The notes below the pieces were generated by a model. That model made no database searches, was not told the DNA's origin, and saw nothing but the letters and a program-made list of their open reading frames with translations. Positions 1 to 8,113 of a stretch of DNA of 64,000 nucleotides are shown one piece after another. Where the stretch lies: NCBI RefSeq assembly GCF_000513275.1, contig NZ_CBVJ010000044.1, positions 1 through 64,000 of the forward strand, given 5' to 3'. This DNA comes from Paenibacillus gorillae. GTDB taxonomy: Bacteria > Bacillota > Bacilli > Paenibacillales > Paenibacillaceae. The position numbers were made by a program, and so were the translations under genes. The stretch's first letter is position 1; the number at the start of each line of letters is the position of its first letter.

Positions 1-3
1 AAG

Positions 4-321
4 TTGATCCCTGTTCGTATAATAATATTGACGATAACGGCAATCCTTTCAGTCGGGGTTTATCATTTATTGGAGGGTTCGATTATTTGGGTTGGCATGA
101 TAAATGTGTTGATTACCATTATTCTTTGTAAGTTATTTAAAACTTCTGTTCCTGTTGCATTTGGAATTTCGTTAATGCCTCTTATTTCTACACCCTGGGC
201 GAGCTGGTGGTTTCCAATCGGTGTTTTTGTTACTACAGGTGCTCTAATGTGTATCTCGGTAACCTATCGTCAGTACAAAAGAACATTGGACATAAAACAG
301 AGCTCAACAACAACTCGTTAA
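4..321 (+). CDS. Small membrane protein, possibly 5'-truncated
   Basis: This 105-residue frame opens with TTG at the fourth base and stays open to the window edge, so the true start may lie upstream. It is strongly hydrophobic, with about three predicted membrane segments (roughly residues 5-25, 28-45 and 62-85) and a polar, Ser/Thr-rich C-terminus. I recognise no family motif. It is probably a small integral membrane protein of unknown role. A sigma-A-like promoter for the next gene starts just after its stop, so the two are probably separate transcription units. Confidence 0.45.
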   Translation: MIPVRIIILTITAILSVGVYHLLEGSIIWVGMINVLITIILCKLFKTSVPVAFGISLMPLISTPWASWWFPIGVFVTTGALMCISVTYRQYKRTLDIKQSSTTTR

Positions 322-329
322 TCAGACAC

Positions 330-358
330 TCGATATACGCATTAGAACATGCTACAAT
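330..358 (+). promoter_or_regulatory. Candidate sigma-A promoter of the VOC gene
   Basis: TCGATA (330-335) and TACAAT (353-358) are separated by 17 bp and lie about 40 bp before the VOC start. The -10 box matches consensus at five of six positions and the -35 box at four of six. Confidence 0.45.
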
Positions 359-396
359 AGGCGTGCCAGTCCAATTAACGACAGGGAGTGAATGGA

Positions 397-822
397 ATGT
401 CAATTGACGTTTATCTGAATTTCAACGGAAATACCCGTCAAGCGGTCGAGTTTTATGCAGAGGTGTTCGAGACGGAATCTCCTTCGATCATGACTTTCGG
501 AGAAACGCCTCCAGATCCGAACTATCCGCTTCCAGAGGAAGCGAAAAACTTGGTTATGCATACGAGATTGAACATTATGGGCAGCAATGTCATGTTCTCC
601 GATGTATTCCCGGGCATGCCCTATACGGCTGGCACCAACATCAGCTTGTCTATCGTCAACAAAGATATCGAGCTGCTGAAGTCGCTGTTCCATAAGCTGA
701 AAGAAGGCGGAACGGTCGGAATGGAGCTGCAAGAAACGTTCTGGTCTAAACTGTACGGGAACTTAACGGACAAGTTTGGAATTCAGTGGCAAATCAATCA
801 TGAAGACAACGGAAACGGCTAA
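397..822 (+). CDS. VOC superfamily protein, PhnB/glyoxalase-like
   Basis: The 141-residue product resembles the PhnB-like branch of the vicinal oxygen chelate (glyoxalase/bleomycin-resistance) superfamily. It begins with the typical segment YLNFNGNTRQAVEFYAEVF and ends with LYGNLTDKFGIQWQIN, the second beta-alpha-beta module. Such proteins are soluble dimers; many have no proven substrate, and none can be assigned here. ATG at 397 is preferred over the in-frame GTG at 388 because AGGGAG (383-388) is well spaced for it. A terminator follows directly, so the gene is probably monocistronic. Confidence 0.8.
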   Translation: MSIDVYLNFNGNTRQAVEFYAEVFETESPSIMTFGETPPDPNYPLPEEAKNLVMHTRLNIMGSNVMFSDVFPGMPYTAGTNISLSIVNKDIELLKSLFHKLKEGGTVGMELQETFWSKLYGNLTDKFGIQWQINHEDNGNG

Positions 823-833
823 ACAATAACCCC

Positions 834-870
834 AGCGATTGGTCGGAACCCCCGATTGATCGCTTTTTTT
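834..870 (+). terminator. Rho-independent terminator after the VOC gene
   Basis: AGCGATTGGTCGG pairs with CCGATTGATCGCT (one G-T and one mismatch in the middle), followed by seven T. Confidence 0.8.
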
Positions 871-985
871 ATCCCCCTTGCCCTTCTTTCCAGAATGGTT
901 AATAACTTTTTTCAATCTTTTTCGCATCCCCGGACTTTTTAGTGTAGAATTGATCTATTAAAACGTTAGGGGCTGTTTGGAACAT

Positions 986-1453
986 ATGTCTAATGAAGTT
1001 TTATTGACCGCGGAAGGCTTGAACAAGCTGGAGTTAGAACTTGAGGAACTCAAAACAGTCAAACGGGCGGAGCTCGCGCAGCGTCTTAAAGTAGCGATCA
1101 GCTATGGCGACCTGAAGGAAAACAGTGAATACCACTCGGCCAAGGACGATCAGGCTTTTATGGAGACGAGAATTCAGACGATTGAACGGATGCTGAAAAA
1201 AGTCCGTGTCGTCGAAAGCTCCAGCACGTCCAAGGTACAGATTGGCTCCATCGTCGTGTTGAATGACATTGAGATGGCGGAAAAAATTGAATACCGAGTC
1301 GTCGGCCCTGCAGAAGCTGATGTATTGGATAATAAAATATCGTATGAAAGCCCCCTTGGCGTTGCCTTGATCGGGAAATCGGTCGGTGATGAGATTAATG
1401 TCTCGGCTCCGGTGGGCACGATTAAATACGAATTACTCGAAATTAAAGTTTAA
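986..1453 (+). CDS. greA: Transcription elongation factor GreA
   Basis: GreA binds the secondary channel of RNA polymerase and stimulates cleavage of backtracked transcripts. The product has the N-terminal coiled-coil hairpin with the signature KENSEYHSAKDDQAFMETR, whose acidic tip acts in cleavage, and the C-terminal FKBP-like domain ending in GTIKYELLEIKV. Length (155-158 residues) is normal for the family. The start is uncertain. ATG 986 is 13 nt from an AGGGG motif and TTG 977 only about 4 nt, so I prefer ATG. The gene is flanked by terminators and is probably monocistronic. Confidence 0.95.
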   Translation: MSNEVLLTAEGLNKLELELEELKTVKRAELAQRLKVAISYGDLKENSEYHSAKDDQAFMETRIQTIERMLKKVRVVESSSTSKVQIGSIVVLNDIEMAEKIEYRVVGPAEADVLDNKISYESPLGVALIGKSVGDEINVSAPVGTIKYELLEIKV

Positions 1454-1476
1454 TTCCTACAGCAGCACAGAAAGAA

Positions 1477-1516
1477 AGCGAAGCCGGTTATTTACCTGAA
1501 CCCGGCTTCGCTTTTT
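1477..1516 (+). terminator. Rho-independent terminator after greA
   Basis: AGCGAAGCCGGTT pairs with the downstream ACCCGGCTTCGCT and is followed by a T5 run. Confidence 0.9.
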
Positions 1517-1554
1517 CGTATTTCTATGATTGACGCCTCGATCTTGATCCTTAA

Positions 1555-2445
1555 TCAATTCATAAACAACTCAATAAAATGCCGGGCGCTTTTGGATAAA
1601 TACCGGTCCTTAAGCCACAATATACCGACATCTGATTCAAAGTCGGCATCGGCGATGGTGAGCATCTTAATCGTAGGCAGCGGGAAAGAAGCCATAACCG
1701 ATTTCGGGAAGACAGTCGCGCCGATACCAGCCGCTACGAGCGCCATAATAACGGCAACACTAGAGCATTCGCATATGACATTCGGCTCGAAACCATGCGA
1801 CCTGGCTTCTACCATAACCTGATGATGCATACCGGTTGTCCGGTCTGTTTTCAAGGTAAGAAACGGCAGCCCATCCAGCTCTCTCATATTCATCGTCTGC
1901 TTTGAAGGATCGTCCACCCAAGACGTCGGCATAACGGCTACGTAGGGGTCGGATGGCAGCTTTAGCACGGACAACGGCTTCATCTCCGGAGATGATTCCA
2001 GAGGCAGCCGCGCAACGATCAGCTCAATGCTGCGTCGTTCCAGCTGAGAGCCAAGCAAGTAATGATCGCCTTCGGCGATTTTGAACGTAACTTGCGGGTA
2101 CAGCTTGCGGAAACGCTCGATCGTCGGCGGCAGCAAGGAGATGCAAGAAACGACGGAGCCTATGGCGAGCACACCCTGCACGCCTTCGTCCAGCTCCTTC
2201 ACTTCTTTAAGCGTCTCACCAAACTGGTGAAGCAGTTGCTCGGCCTTGTCTCTCAGCAGCTCGCCCGCATGTGTCAGCAGCAGACCTTTCCCGCTCCGGT
2301 CGAACAGCGTGACGCCAAGCTCTTCCTCCATTAGCTTCAATTGCCTACTAAGCGGAGGCTGCTCCATGTTCAGCGCTTTGGCTGCTCTCGTAATTTGTCC
2401 CTCATTTGCAATTGCCAAAAAGTAACGCAGCTGCCTTATATCCAT
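1555..2445 (-). CDS. LysR-family transcriptional regulator
   Basis: The 296-residue protein has the LysR winged helix-turn-helix at residues 1-60 (MDIRQLRYFLAIANEG, then AAKALNMEQPPLSRQLK) and a periplasmic-binding-like effector domain from about residue 90. The start at 2445 has a GGAGG eight bases upstream; a longer GTG start at 2457 lies inside that site. It is divergent from ilvE, and the spacer holds a 19-bp palindrome fitting a LysR box. It probably represses itself and may control ilvE, but the effector is unknown. Confidence 0.85.
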   Translation of the reverse strand: MDIRQLRYFLAIANEGQITRAAKALNMEQPPLSRQLKLMEEELGVTLFDRSGKGLLLTHAGELLRDKAEQLLHQFGETLKEVKELDEGVQGVLAIGSVVSCISLLPPTIERFRKLYPQVTFKIAEGDHYLLGSQLERRSIELIVARLPLESSPEMKPLSVLKLPSDPYVAVMPTSWVDDPSKQTMNMRELDGLPFLTLKTDRTTGMHHQVMVEARSHGFEPNVICECSSVAVIMALVAAGIGATVFPKSVMASFPLPTIKMLTIADADFESDVGILWLKDRYLSKSARHFIELFMN

Positions 2446-2458
2446 CTCTACCTCCACC

Positions 2459-2477
2459 CCATACCTATAAGGTATGG
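2459..2477. promoter_or_regulatory. LysR-box palindrome between lysR and ilvE
   Basis: CCATACC-TATAA-GGTATGG is a perfect 7-bp inverted repeat containing the T-N11-A core (T2462 to A2474) of LysR-type operators. It ends 13 bp before the regulator's start codon, which suggests autoregulation. Confidence 0.65.
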
Positions 2478-2559
2478 CTCTCCGATAAAACTGATATTTT
2501 TAATATACCTAATGTAATGTTACGATTCAACTAAGTATCTGCAGAGGAGATGTTTTGGA

Positions 2560-3678
2560 ATGAATGCAAACATCCGTATCGAACTGTCCACGAATAAAAA
2601 GCAAAAGCCGGAAGTGTCAGAGCTAGGCTTCGGCAAATACTATACCGATCATATGGTGATGCTAGATTATGACGCATCCATCGGCTGGCATGACGCTCGC
2701 GTCGTTCCTTACCAACCGATCACCCTTGACCCTGCCGCTAAAGTTTTTCATTACGGACAAACTGTATTCGAAGGACTTAAAGCTTATTTAACGTCAGACG
2801 GCGCTATCCGCTTGTTCCGTCCGCGTAAAAACTTCGAGCGGTTGAACCGCTCCAACGAACGACTCAGCATTCCGCATCTCGACGAAGAGCTTGCACTGGA
2901 AGCGCTTAAGCAGCTCATCTTGACCGACCGGGAATGGATTCCATCCGCAGAAGGCACTTCGCTGTACATTCGTCCTTTCATTATTGCAACGGAAGCTGCG
3001 CTTGGCGTAAATCCTTCCACGCAATACAAATTTATGATCATCATGTCGCCTGTTGGTTCGTATTATGCTGAAGGTATTCATCCGGTTAAAATTTTCGTCG
3101 AATCCGAATATGTACGAGCTGTAAAAGGCGGCGTAGGCAACGCAAAAACCGCCGGCAATTACGCGGCGGGATTGAAAGCGCAAGAGAACGCTACGAAGCA
3201 TGGCAGCTCGCAAGTGCTATGGCTCGACGGCGTTCACCGGAAATATATCGAAGAGGTCGGCAGCATGAATGTCTTCTTCAATATTAACGGAACAATTGTA
3301 ACACCAGCGCTGAACGGCAGCATTTTGGACGGTATCACTCGCGACTCCATCATTCAACTGCTGAAGCATTGGAACATTCCGGTTGAGGAACGTACCGTTT
3401 CCATCGATGAGATTGTTGAAGCGCATAGCAACGGCTCCCTTATTGAAGCATTCGGAACGGGAACCGCTGCCGTTATTTCGCCAATCGGCGAATTGCTCTG
3501 GCTTGGTCATAAGCTGTCGATCAACAACGGCCAGACCGGTGAGCTTTCTGCCAAACTGTATAACAATTTAACGGGCATTCAAAAAGGGACGGTAGAGGAT
3601 CCATTCGGCTGGATTACTGTACTCGATGACCGGGAAGCAACCGGCGTATCCGCTAACGCTCAGTCCCATAAGTCTTAG
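2560..3678 (+). CDS. ilvE: Branched-chain amino acid aminotransferase
   Basis: IlvE transfers the amino group between glutamate and the 2-oxo acids of leucine, isoleucine and valine, using PLP. The 372-residue product belongs to fold-type IV (BCAT group II). It shows [16 protein letters not shown] near residue 61, the predicted PLP lysine K196 in [12 protein letters not shown], and the [10 protein letters not shown] strand. A GAGGAG lies 8 nt before the ATG. The 3' end overlaps the convergent pdaA-like gene by 26 bp, with no terminator between them. The divergent LysR gene is a plausible regulator. Confidence 0.95.
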   Translation: MNANIRIELSTNKKQKPEVSELGFGKYYTDHMVMLDYDASIGWHDARVVPYQPITLDPAAKVFHYGQTVFEGLKAYLTSDGAIRLFRPRKNFERLNRSNERLSIPHLDEELALEALKQLILTDREWIPSAEGTSLYIRPFIIATEAALGVNPSTQYKFMIIMSPVGSYYAEGIHPVKIFVESEYVRAVKGGVGNAKTAGNYAAGLKAQENATKHGSSQVLWLDGVHRKYIEEVGSMNVFFNINGTIVTPALNGSILDGITRDSIIQLLKHWNIPVEERTVSIDEIVEAHSNGSLIEAFGTGTAAVISPIGELLWLGHKLSINNGQTGELSAKLYNNLTGIQKGTVEDPFGWITVLDDREATGVSANAQSHKS

Positions 3679-4444
3679 TCTCCATCTGATCTAAGCTTTT
3701 GAACACATAGCCTTGCTTTTTGGCCTCTTCTATAATCGCACCGAGCGCTCCGGCATTATCCTTCGATACCGTGTGCAGTAAAATAACTGCGCCAGGATGA
3801 AGCTGCTTCATGACTTGCTCGTAGGCGTAGGAGGGGCCTTTTTGGCTATTCACATCCCAATCCTTGTAGGCGACGGACCAGAATACGTTCGTATACCCCG
3901 AATCCTTGCTCACCGCAAGCACATTGTCGTTAAAAATACCTCTCGGAGGCCTTAAGTACGACATCATCGGCTGACCGGTCAATGCGGTTACCCCCTCCTT
4001 CACCTTTTCTAATTCACTTCGAATCTGCTCCGCTGACAATTGCGTCATATCCGGGTGGCTCCAGGAATGGTTGCCAACCAAGTGGCCTTCAGCCGCCATC
4101 CGTTTCACCAAATCCGGCTGATCCTTCACATAATGTCCCGTTACGAAAAACACGGCAGGCACCTGCTTTTCTTTCAGCACATCAAGCACTTGAGACGTAA
4201 ATCCATTCTCATATCCGTTGTCAAACGTTAAATACAGCTCTTTTTGCTCCGTATTTCCCAGAAAGATAGCACCATGCTTCATGACGATGTCTTTGAATCC
4301 TTCTTCATTAATCGAAGGCAATTGTCCGCCGACACTTTTTTTGAAGCCGAAATGAAAGGCGCCAGAAGCGCCAAACGCCGTTCCCACCATTAATACAAAT
4401 ACAAACGCTGCAATCCAGAAGGAACGGAGCATCGTGTTTGCCAT
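3653..4444 (-). CDS. pdaA: PdaA-type polysaccharide deacetylase
   Basis: PdaA removes acetyl groups from N-acetylmuramic acid, a step in making the muramic delta-lactam of spore cortex. The 263-residue product has an N-terminal membrane anchor or signal (residues 5-25) and a NodB domain. Motif 1 is TFDNGYENG (Asp75, the PdaA-type variant), motif 2 is HSWSH (His126 and His130 as metal ligands), and motif 3 is RPPRG (Arg165). The start at 4444 has GGGGAAG upstream; earlier in-frame Met codons would add a basic leader before the signal. The length equals that of B. subtilis PdaA. Confidence 0.85.
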   Translation of the reverse strand: MANTMLRSFWIAAFVFVLMVGTAFGASGAFHFGFKKSVGGQLPSINEEGFKDIVMKHGAIFLGNTEQKELYLTFDNGYENGFTSQVLDVLKEKQVPAVFFVTGHYVKDQPDLVKRMAAEGHLVGNHSWSHPDMTQLSAEQIRSELEKVKEGVTALTGQPMMSYLRPPRGIFNDNVLAVSKDSGYTNVFWSVAYKDWDVNSQKGPSYAYEQVMKQLHPGAVILLHTVSKDNAGALGAIIEEAKKQGYVFKSLDQMETKTYGTER

Positions 4445-4522
4445 CTTGATCTTCCCCTTTACCATGAATGTGTTTCCTTTACTTTTCCCCACGCCGGCTC
4501 TTTGTATAAATGGCTGATGTCA

Positions 4523-4565
4523 TTGACAAATAAAGTTGCCTCACTTATAGTTGTTTAAACAACTA
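4523..4565 (+). promoter_or_regulatory. Consensus promoter with overlapping MarR operator
   Basis: TTGACA (4523-4528) is separated by 17 bp from TATAGT (4546-4551). A perfect 18-bp palindrome, TAGTTGTTTAAACAACTA (4548-4565), covers most of the -10 box and the likely transcription start. Binding of the MarR protein encoded directly downstream would block initiation, so autorepression of marR and the MFS gene is likely. Confidence 0.8.
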
Positions 4566-4588
4566 AATTAGAGGTGGAGATAAATCAG

Positions 4589-5041
4589 ATGCGGCAACAA
4601 GGGCTAGACCATTCCCTCGGATTTGTAATGGGCATATCGTACCGCAGAATGAACCAATTGTTCATGACGCGCATTAAATCCTTTGACCTCACACCGGAGC
4701 AATGGTCGGTGCTTTATCGAATTAGAGAGCAGGACGGCATGATTCAGAAGGATATTGCTGAGAAATCGGGCAAAGACAAGCCTACTACGACCCGAATTTT
4801 GGATTCGCTCGAAGCGAAAGGTTATGTGACGAAAAAAATCGGCAAAAACGACCGGCGTTCCTATCATGTGCATATTACCGAAGCCGGTATACAAGCTGCT
4901 GACGAAATTGCGCCAATTGAGTATCAAGTACTGCGTGATGTATCCGGTGTGTTAACCGATGAGGAGTATGCGCTCATGATCAGCATGTTGAACAAGCTAA
5001 GCATTCAGGCAGCAAGCTTGCTTGAACAGGAAAAGGAGTAA
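4589..5041 (+). CDS. MarR-family transcriptional regulator
   Basis: The 150-residue protein has the MarR winged helix: LTPEQWSVLYRIREQDGM, then KDIAEKSGKDKPTTTRIL as recognition region, and KNDRRSYHVHITEAG as the wing with its conserved D-R pair. Members usually repress efflux or stress genes and release DNA on binding small phenolic or hydrophobic ligands. ATG 4589 is chosen because GGTGGAG lies about 9 nt upstream; a GTG at 4574 overlaps that site. It probably binds the 18-bp palindrome in its own promoter and controls the MFS transporter that follows 4 bp later. Confidence 0.9.
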   Translation: MRQQGLDHSLGFVMGISYRRMNQLFMTRIKSFDLTPEQWSVLYRIREQDGMIQKDIAEKSGKDKPTTTRILDSLEAKGYVTKKIGKNDRRSYHVHITEAGIQAADEIAPIEYQVLRDVSGVLTDEEYALMISMLNKLSIQAASLLEQEKE

Positions 5042-5045
5042 AAGA

Positions 5046-6281
5046 ATGAATGACATCATGAACACACATCAAGAAAAACTGTGGACGAAAAGCTTCATTG
5101 TGCTGACTGTCAGCTACTTATTATTGTTTCTGAGCTTGCAGATGCTGCTGTCGCCTTTTCCCGCTTATGCCAAAGAGCAGTTTCATCCCGGAAACTTCAC
5201 ACTCAGCCTCGTGACCAGCTTATTCGCTTTGTCCGCTATTGCAACCCGTTTTGCGACGGCCAGCCTGCTTCGTTTCGTACATCGCAATACGATTTTGCTC
5301 GCTGGCATCGTACTGGCGGCATTGACTACATTTCTGTATCCCTATGCATCTACGATGACGCAGCTCCTTGTGCTGCGCGTGCTTTTCGGCATCGGCTTTG
5401 GGATGACTAGTACGGTGCTTCCAACGCTCGTCTCGCAAATCATCCCGCGTAAACGGCTTGGCGAAGGTGTCGGCTACTTCGGCCTATCAACAAGCATAGC
5501 CATGTCCATCGGTCCGATGATTGGCTTATCAGTCATTAGAGACTACGGATTTGAGACCCTTTCAGCAATGGGCACCATCGCAGCCTTTGCGATTATCCCC
5601 TTGCTGCTTCTTACAAGAAGTATTCCTGCGCAATCGGAAAATCCAAAGCAGCAGATGCAGAGCATAGTTACGGCATCAATAAGCAGCAGCGGCAAGGCGA
5701 AGAAAGGCAAGATGCTCATTCCGGCTTTGCTGAACATGCTCATGTCTGTTTCCTATGGCGGTCTGCTTGGTTTTTTGGCGCTGTTCGGCCAGGAGAAGCA
5801 TCTAGACGGGATTGGCTTGTTTTTTCTGTTCATTGCCTGTACCGTACTTATCATCCGGCCAATTTCAGGCCGTATATTCGACCGCAGAGGTCCAGCTCTC
5901 GTGCTGATACCTGGTGCAATCATCATTATCGCAAGCATGCTTATTCTTTCCTATGCCAATTCGATGCCGCTTGTTATTGTATCCGCCCTGCTCTACGGAC
6001 TTGGCTTCGGCGCCATCCAGCCGACTACACAGGCCTGGATGCTTCGTGAAGCTTCACCGGAGCGTCACGGTACGGTTAACAGTCTCTACTATAATTCAAC
6101 GGACTTTGGCGTTGCCGCTGGTTCCATGCTGCTCGGCATTATTGCATCGGCTTCCAGCTATTCGATTATGTACAGATACGCCGCTTGCGTGATGGTTTTG
6201 TTCCTTATCGTCTACTCTATCCAGCATATAGTGAGCCGGAGAAGCAACAACAGCAGCCATTCTGCTGCAGTTGGCAAATAA
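5046..6281 (+). CDS. MFS transporter, probable drug efflux pump
   Basis: The 411-residue protein has the length and hydrophobic pattern of a 12-helix major facilitator. The region after helix 4 contains the loop LVSQIIPRKRLGEGVGYFG, and the central cytoplasmic loop is short and lysine-rich (GKAKKGK). ATG 5046 has AAGGAG 7 nt upstream, lying inside the end of marR. Co-transcription with a MarR repressor suggests inducible efflux of a toxic compound. The substrate cannot be read from the sequence. Confidence 0.85.
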   Translation: MNDIMNTHQEKLWTKSFIVLTVSYLLLFLSLQMLLSPFPAYAKEQFHPGNFTLSLVTSLFALSAIATRFATASLLRFVHRNTILLAGIVLAALTTFLYPYASTMTQLLVLRVLFGIGFGMTSTVLPTLVSQIIPRKRLGEGVGYFGLSTSIAMSIGPMIGLSVIRDYGFETLSAMGTIAAFAIIPLLLLTRSIPAQSENPKQQMQSIVTASISSSGKAKKGKMLIPALLNMLMSVSYGGLLGFLALFGQEKHLDGIGLFFLFIACTVLIIRPISGRIFDRRGPALVLIPGAIIIIASMLILSYANSMPLVIVSALLYGLGFGAIQPTTQAWMLREASPERHGTVNSLYYNSTDFGVAAGSMLLGIIASASSYSIMYRYAACVMVLFLIVYSIQHIVSRRSNNSSHSAAVGK

Positions 6282-6284
6282 ACG

Positions 6285-6332
6285 AAAAAGGCTTGAGAAC
6301 AGATCAATGAAGATCCAGCTCAAGCCTTTTTT
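6285..6332. terminator. Bidirectional terminator between the MFS and zinc-ribbon genes
   Basis: AAAAAGGCTTGAG pairs with CTCAAGCCTTTTTT across a 21-base loop. A-runs and T-runs flank both sides, so it can serve both convergent genes. Confidence 0.75.
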
Positions 6333-6343
6333 GCTTCTGTTGT

Positions 6344-6535
6344 CTATTCCAGCTTGTCCAACCGATAGGTATAGCCGCAAAATTTACATTTGAACAGAAC
6401 ACTATTTTCCCAAATAATATAGGTCATTCTGTCGTCGTCTTCAAGCTCTATATACTCTCTTCCGCTTTCATCGCTGTCTCCCGTTGCGAACAAAGCGGTT
6501 TGATTGCCGCATTCACATTCAAACTTCATTACCAT
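6344..6535 (-). CDS. Small zinc-ribbon-like protein
   Basis: This 63-residue acidic protein has a CEC pair near the N-terminus (FECECGNQ) and a CKFCGYTYR knuckle at the C-terminus. The four cysteines could bind one zinc ion. GAGG lies 8-9 nt before the ATG. I recognise no named family. It may be a nucleic-acid-binding or adaptor protein, but no function should be assigned. Confidence 0.6.
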   Translation of the reverse strand: MVMKFECECGNQTALFATGDSDESGREYIELEDDDRMTYIIWENSVLFKCKFCGYTYRLDKLE

Positions 6536-6575
6536 TAAAAAAACCTCATTTCTTAATCATAATTTTAGATAAGGC

Positions 6576-6605
6576 TTGACAACGATACAATTCGTATCAT
6601 AAATT
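6576..6605 (+). promoter_or_regulatory. xre promoter with operator in the spacer
   Basis: TTGACA (6576-6581) is followed by TAAATT (6600-6605) at 18 bp spacing. The 15-bp inverted repeat GATAC-AATTC-GTATC (6584-6598) fills the spacer. A closely related palindrome lies after the gene at 7040-7054. The pattern resembles the GATACA/TGTATC operators of the PBSX repressor Xre. This predicts negative autoregulation. Confidence 0.65.
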
Positions 6606-6648
6606 ACTAATAGTAGGTGTATTTATAAACGTAAGGAGCTATGGGAAA

Positions 6649-6978
6649 ATGACGACGATGGGAGATCGCTTAAGGGAGCTTCGCATTCGCAATTGCTTGT
6701 CGCAAGAAGCCGTTGCCCGCATTATCGGTATTACCCGTTCCGCCTACAGTCATTACGAGATCAACAATCGGCAGCCCGTATACGATACGTTGATCAAACT
6801 CGCCGGCTTTTTCCATGTGACGACAGACTATATTATACATGGCGATTCCCGCGAGAACCAGCATCATGACGCTCCGGCGGATACGATTGAAATCATTCGT
6901 CTATTGAACAACATGGACCATACGAAACGCAAGCAGTCAATTGATAAAATGATGGATGTCATCCGCGAGGCCGAATAG
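6649..6978 (+). CDS. XRE-family HTH regulator (SinR/Xre-like)
   Basis: The 109-residue protein carries a Cro/CI helix-turn-helix at residues 6-60 (RLRELRIRNCLSQEAVARII, then ITRSAYSHYEINNRQPVYDT) and a short C-terminal segment likely to mediate oligomerisation. An ATG right after the AAGGAG (at 6641) leads to an immediate stop, so ATG 6649 is used. The gene stands alone, without phage or conjugative genes nearby. Two GATAC-type palindromes flank it. Targets other than itself are unknown. Confidence 0.85.
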   Translation: MTTMGDRLRELRIRNCLSQEAVARIIGITRSAYSHYEINNRQPVYDTLIKLAGFFHVTTDYIIHGDSRENQHHDAPADTIEIIRLLNNMDHTKRKQSIDKMMDVIREAE

Positions 6979-7039
6979 CCGTTGTCGCCAGTCGACGCGG
7001 CTTCCTGGGCTTTCCTCGTAGAACACCCTCGCCCCTTTA

Positions 7040-7054
7040 GATACATATTGTATC
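7040..7054. promoter_or_regulatory. Second XRE-type operator palindrome
   Basis: GATACA-TAT-TGTATC is a perfect 6-bp inverted repeat sharing its GATAC/GTATC arms with the site in the xre promoter. It lies 62 bp beyond the xre stop, and I see no convincing promoter overlapping it on either strand. Confidence 0.5.
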
Positions 7055-7159
7055 AAATTGATTTTCCTCTTCTTTCTCAACCTTCCTTTATCCAATCCGT
7101 ACCTGTCATTTTCTTTCAAAAAAAGGCTATGTAATTTGCGAATAAATGCCTGCTTTCAA

Positions 7160-7188
7160 TTGATTCATCCTTCCACCTTCGCTATAAT
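7160..7188 (+). promoter_or_regulatory. Sigma-A promoter of the methyltransferase operon
   Basis: TTGATT (7160-7165), a 17-bp spacer and TATAAT (7183-7188) lie about 60 bp before the first gene of the operon. Confidence 0.7.
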
Positions 7189-7246
7189 TATCTGATGACC
7201 TCATTATAATACAAAAAAATTGCATTTAGGAAGGATTGCTATATCC

Positions 7247-8113
7247 ATGTACGTTGCAGATAAATGGAATGACTATGAGCTGATCGATACAGGGGCGGGG
7301 GACAAGCTTGAGCGTTGGGGCTCCCATATTTTACGCAGGCCTGACCCGCAAATTATTTGGCCAATCAGCAATGAAAGCGGCTTGTGGAAGCAAGCAGACG
7401 GCCACTATCACCGCAGCTCCTCCGGCGGCGGCCAGTGGCAGATGAAGCCAAGCCTGCCGGAACGCTGGACCATCGCTTACGGCGATCTGAAATTCCACAT
7501 TAAACCGACCAACTTCAAGCATACCGGCTTATTCCCTGAGCAGGCCGTCAACTGGAGCTGGATGATGGACAAAATTAAAAACGCAGGACGGCCAATTCGC
7601 GTCCTTAACCTGTTCGCATATTCGGGCGGAGCGACCGTAGCCGCTGCGGCAGCAGGCGCCGAAGTCGTTCACGTTGACGCTGCTAAAGGCATGGTTCAGT
7701 GGGCCAAGGAAAACGCCCAGCTATCCGGCCTGGAGAACGCTCCGATCCGGTACATTACCGATGACGTCTTCAAATTCGTTCAGCGCGAGCAGCGCCGCGG
7801 ACGCCAATATGACGCCATCATTATGGACCCTCCTTCATACGGCCGCGGACCTAACGGCGAGACGTGGAAGCTGGAAGAGAATCTATACCCGTTCGTTGAG
7901 TTTTGTACATCGATTTTGTCGGACAATCCTCTGTTCCTGCTTATCAACTCCTATACGACAGGCCTCTCTCCATCCGTGCTTCACAACCTGCTTCATATGA
8001 CGATGAAGGGCAAATACGGCGGAGAAATTAACTGTGGCGAAATCGGCTTGCCGATCACAGCATCCGGACTGAATCTGCCATGCGGCATTCTGGGCCGCTG
8101 GGAGTCGAAGTAA
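7247..8113 (+). CDS. Class I SAM-dependent methyltransferase (RlmI/YwbD-like)
   Basis: The 288-residue product has a Rossmann methyltransferase core. The SAM-binding loop is VLNLFAYSGGATVAAAAAG, followed by an acidic end of strand 2 (VVHVDAAKG) and the catalytic-type motif IIMDPPSYGRG, typical of RNA cytosine C5 or guanine N2 methyltransferases. It lacks an N-terminal PUA domain, so the target is uncertain; rRNA is the likeliest guess. AGGAAGG lies about 12 nt before ATG 7247. The stop overlaps the next start by one base, so the two genes are translationally linked. Confidence 0.8.
   Translation: MYVADKWNDYELIDTGAGDKLERWGSHILRRPDPQIIWPISNESGLWKQADGHYHRSSSGGGQWQMKPSLPERWTIAYGDLKFHIKPTNFKHTGLFPEQAVNWSWMMDKIKNAGRPIRVLNLFAYSGGATVAAAAAGAEVVHVDAAKGMVQWAKENAQLSGLENAPIRYITDDVFKFVQREQRRGRQYDAIIMDPPSYGRGPNGETWKLEENLYPFVEFCTSILSDNPLFLLINSYTTGLSPSVLHNLLHMTMKGKYGGEINCGEIGLPITASGLNLPCGILGRWESK

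Noticed and set aside
6864-7119. Minus-strand frames of 60 codons opposite the xre gene
   Set aside because: They are mostly antisense to xre, lack ribosome sites and show no protein-like pattern.
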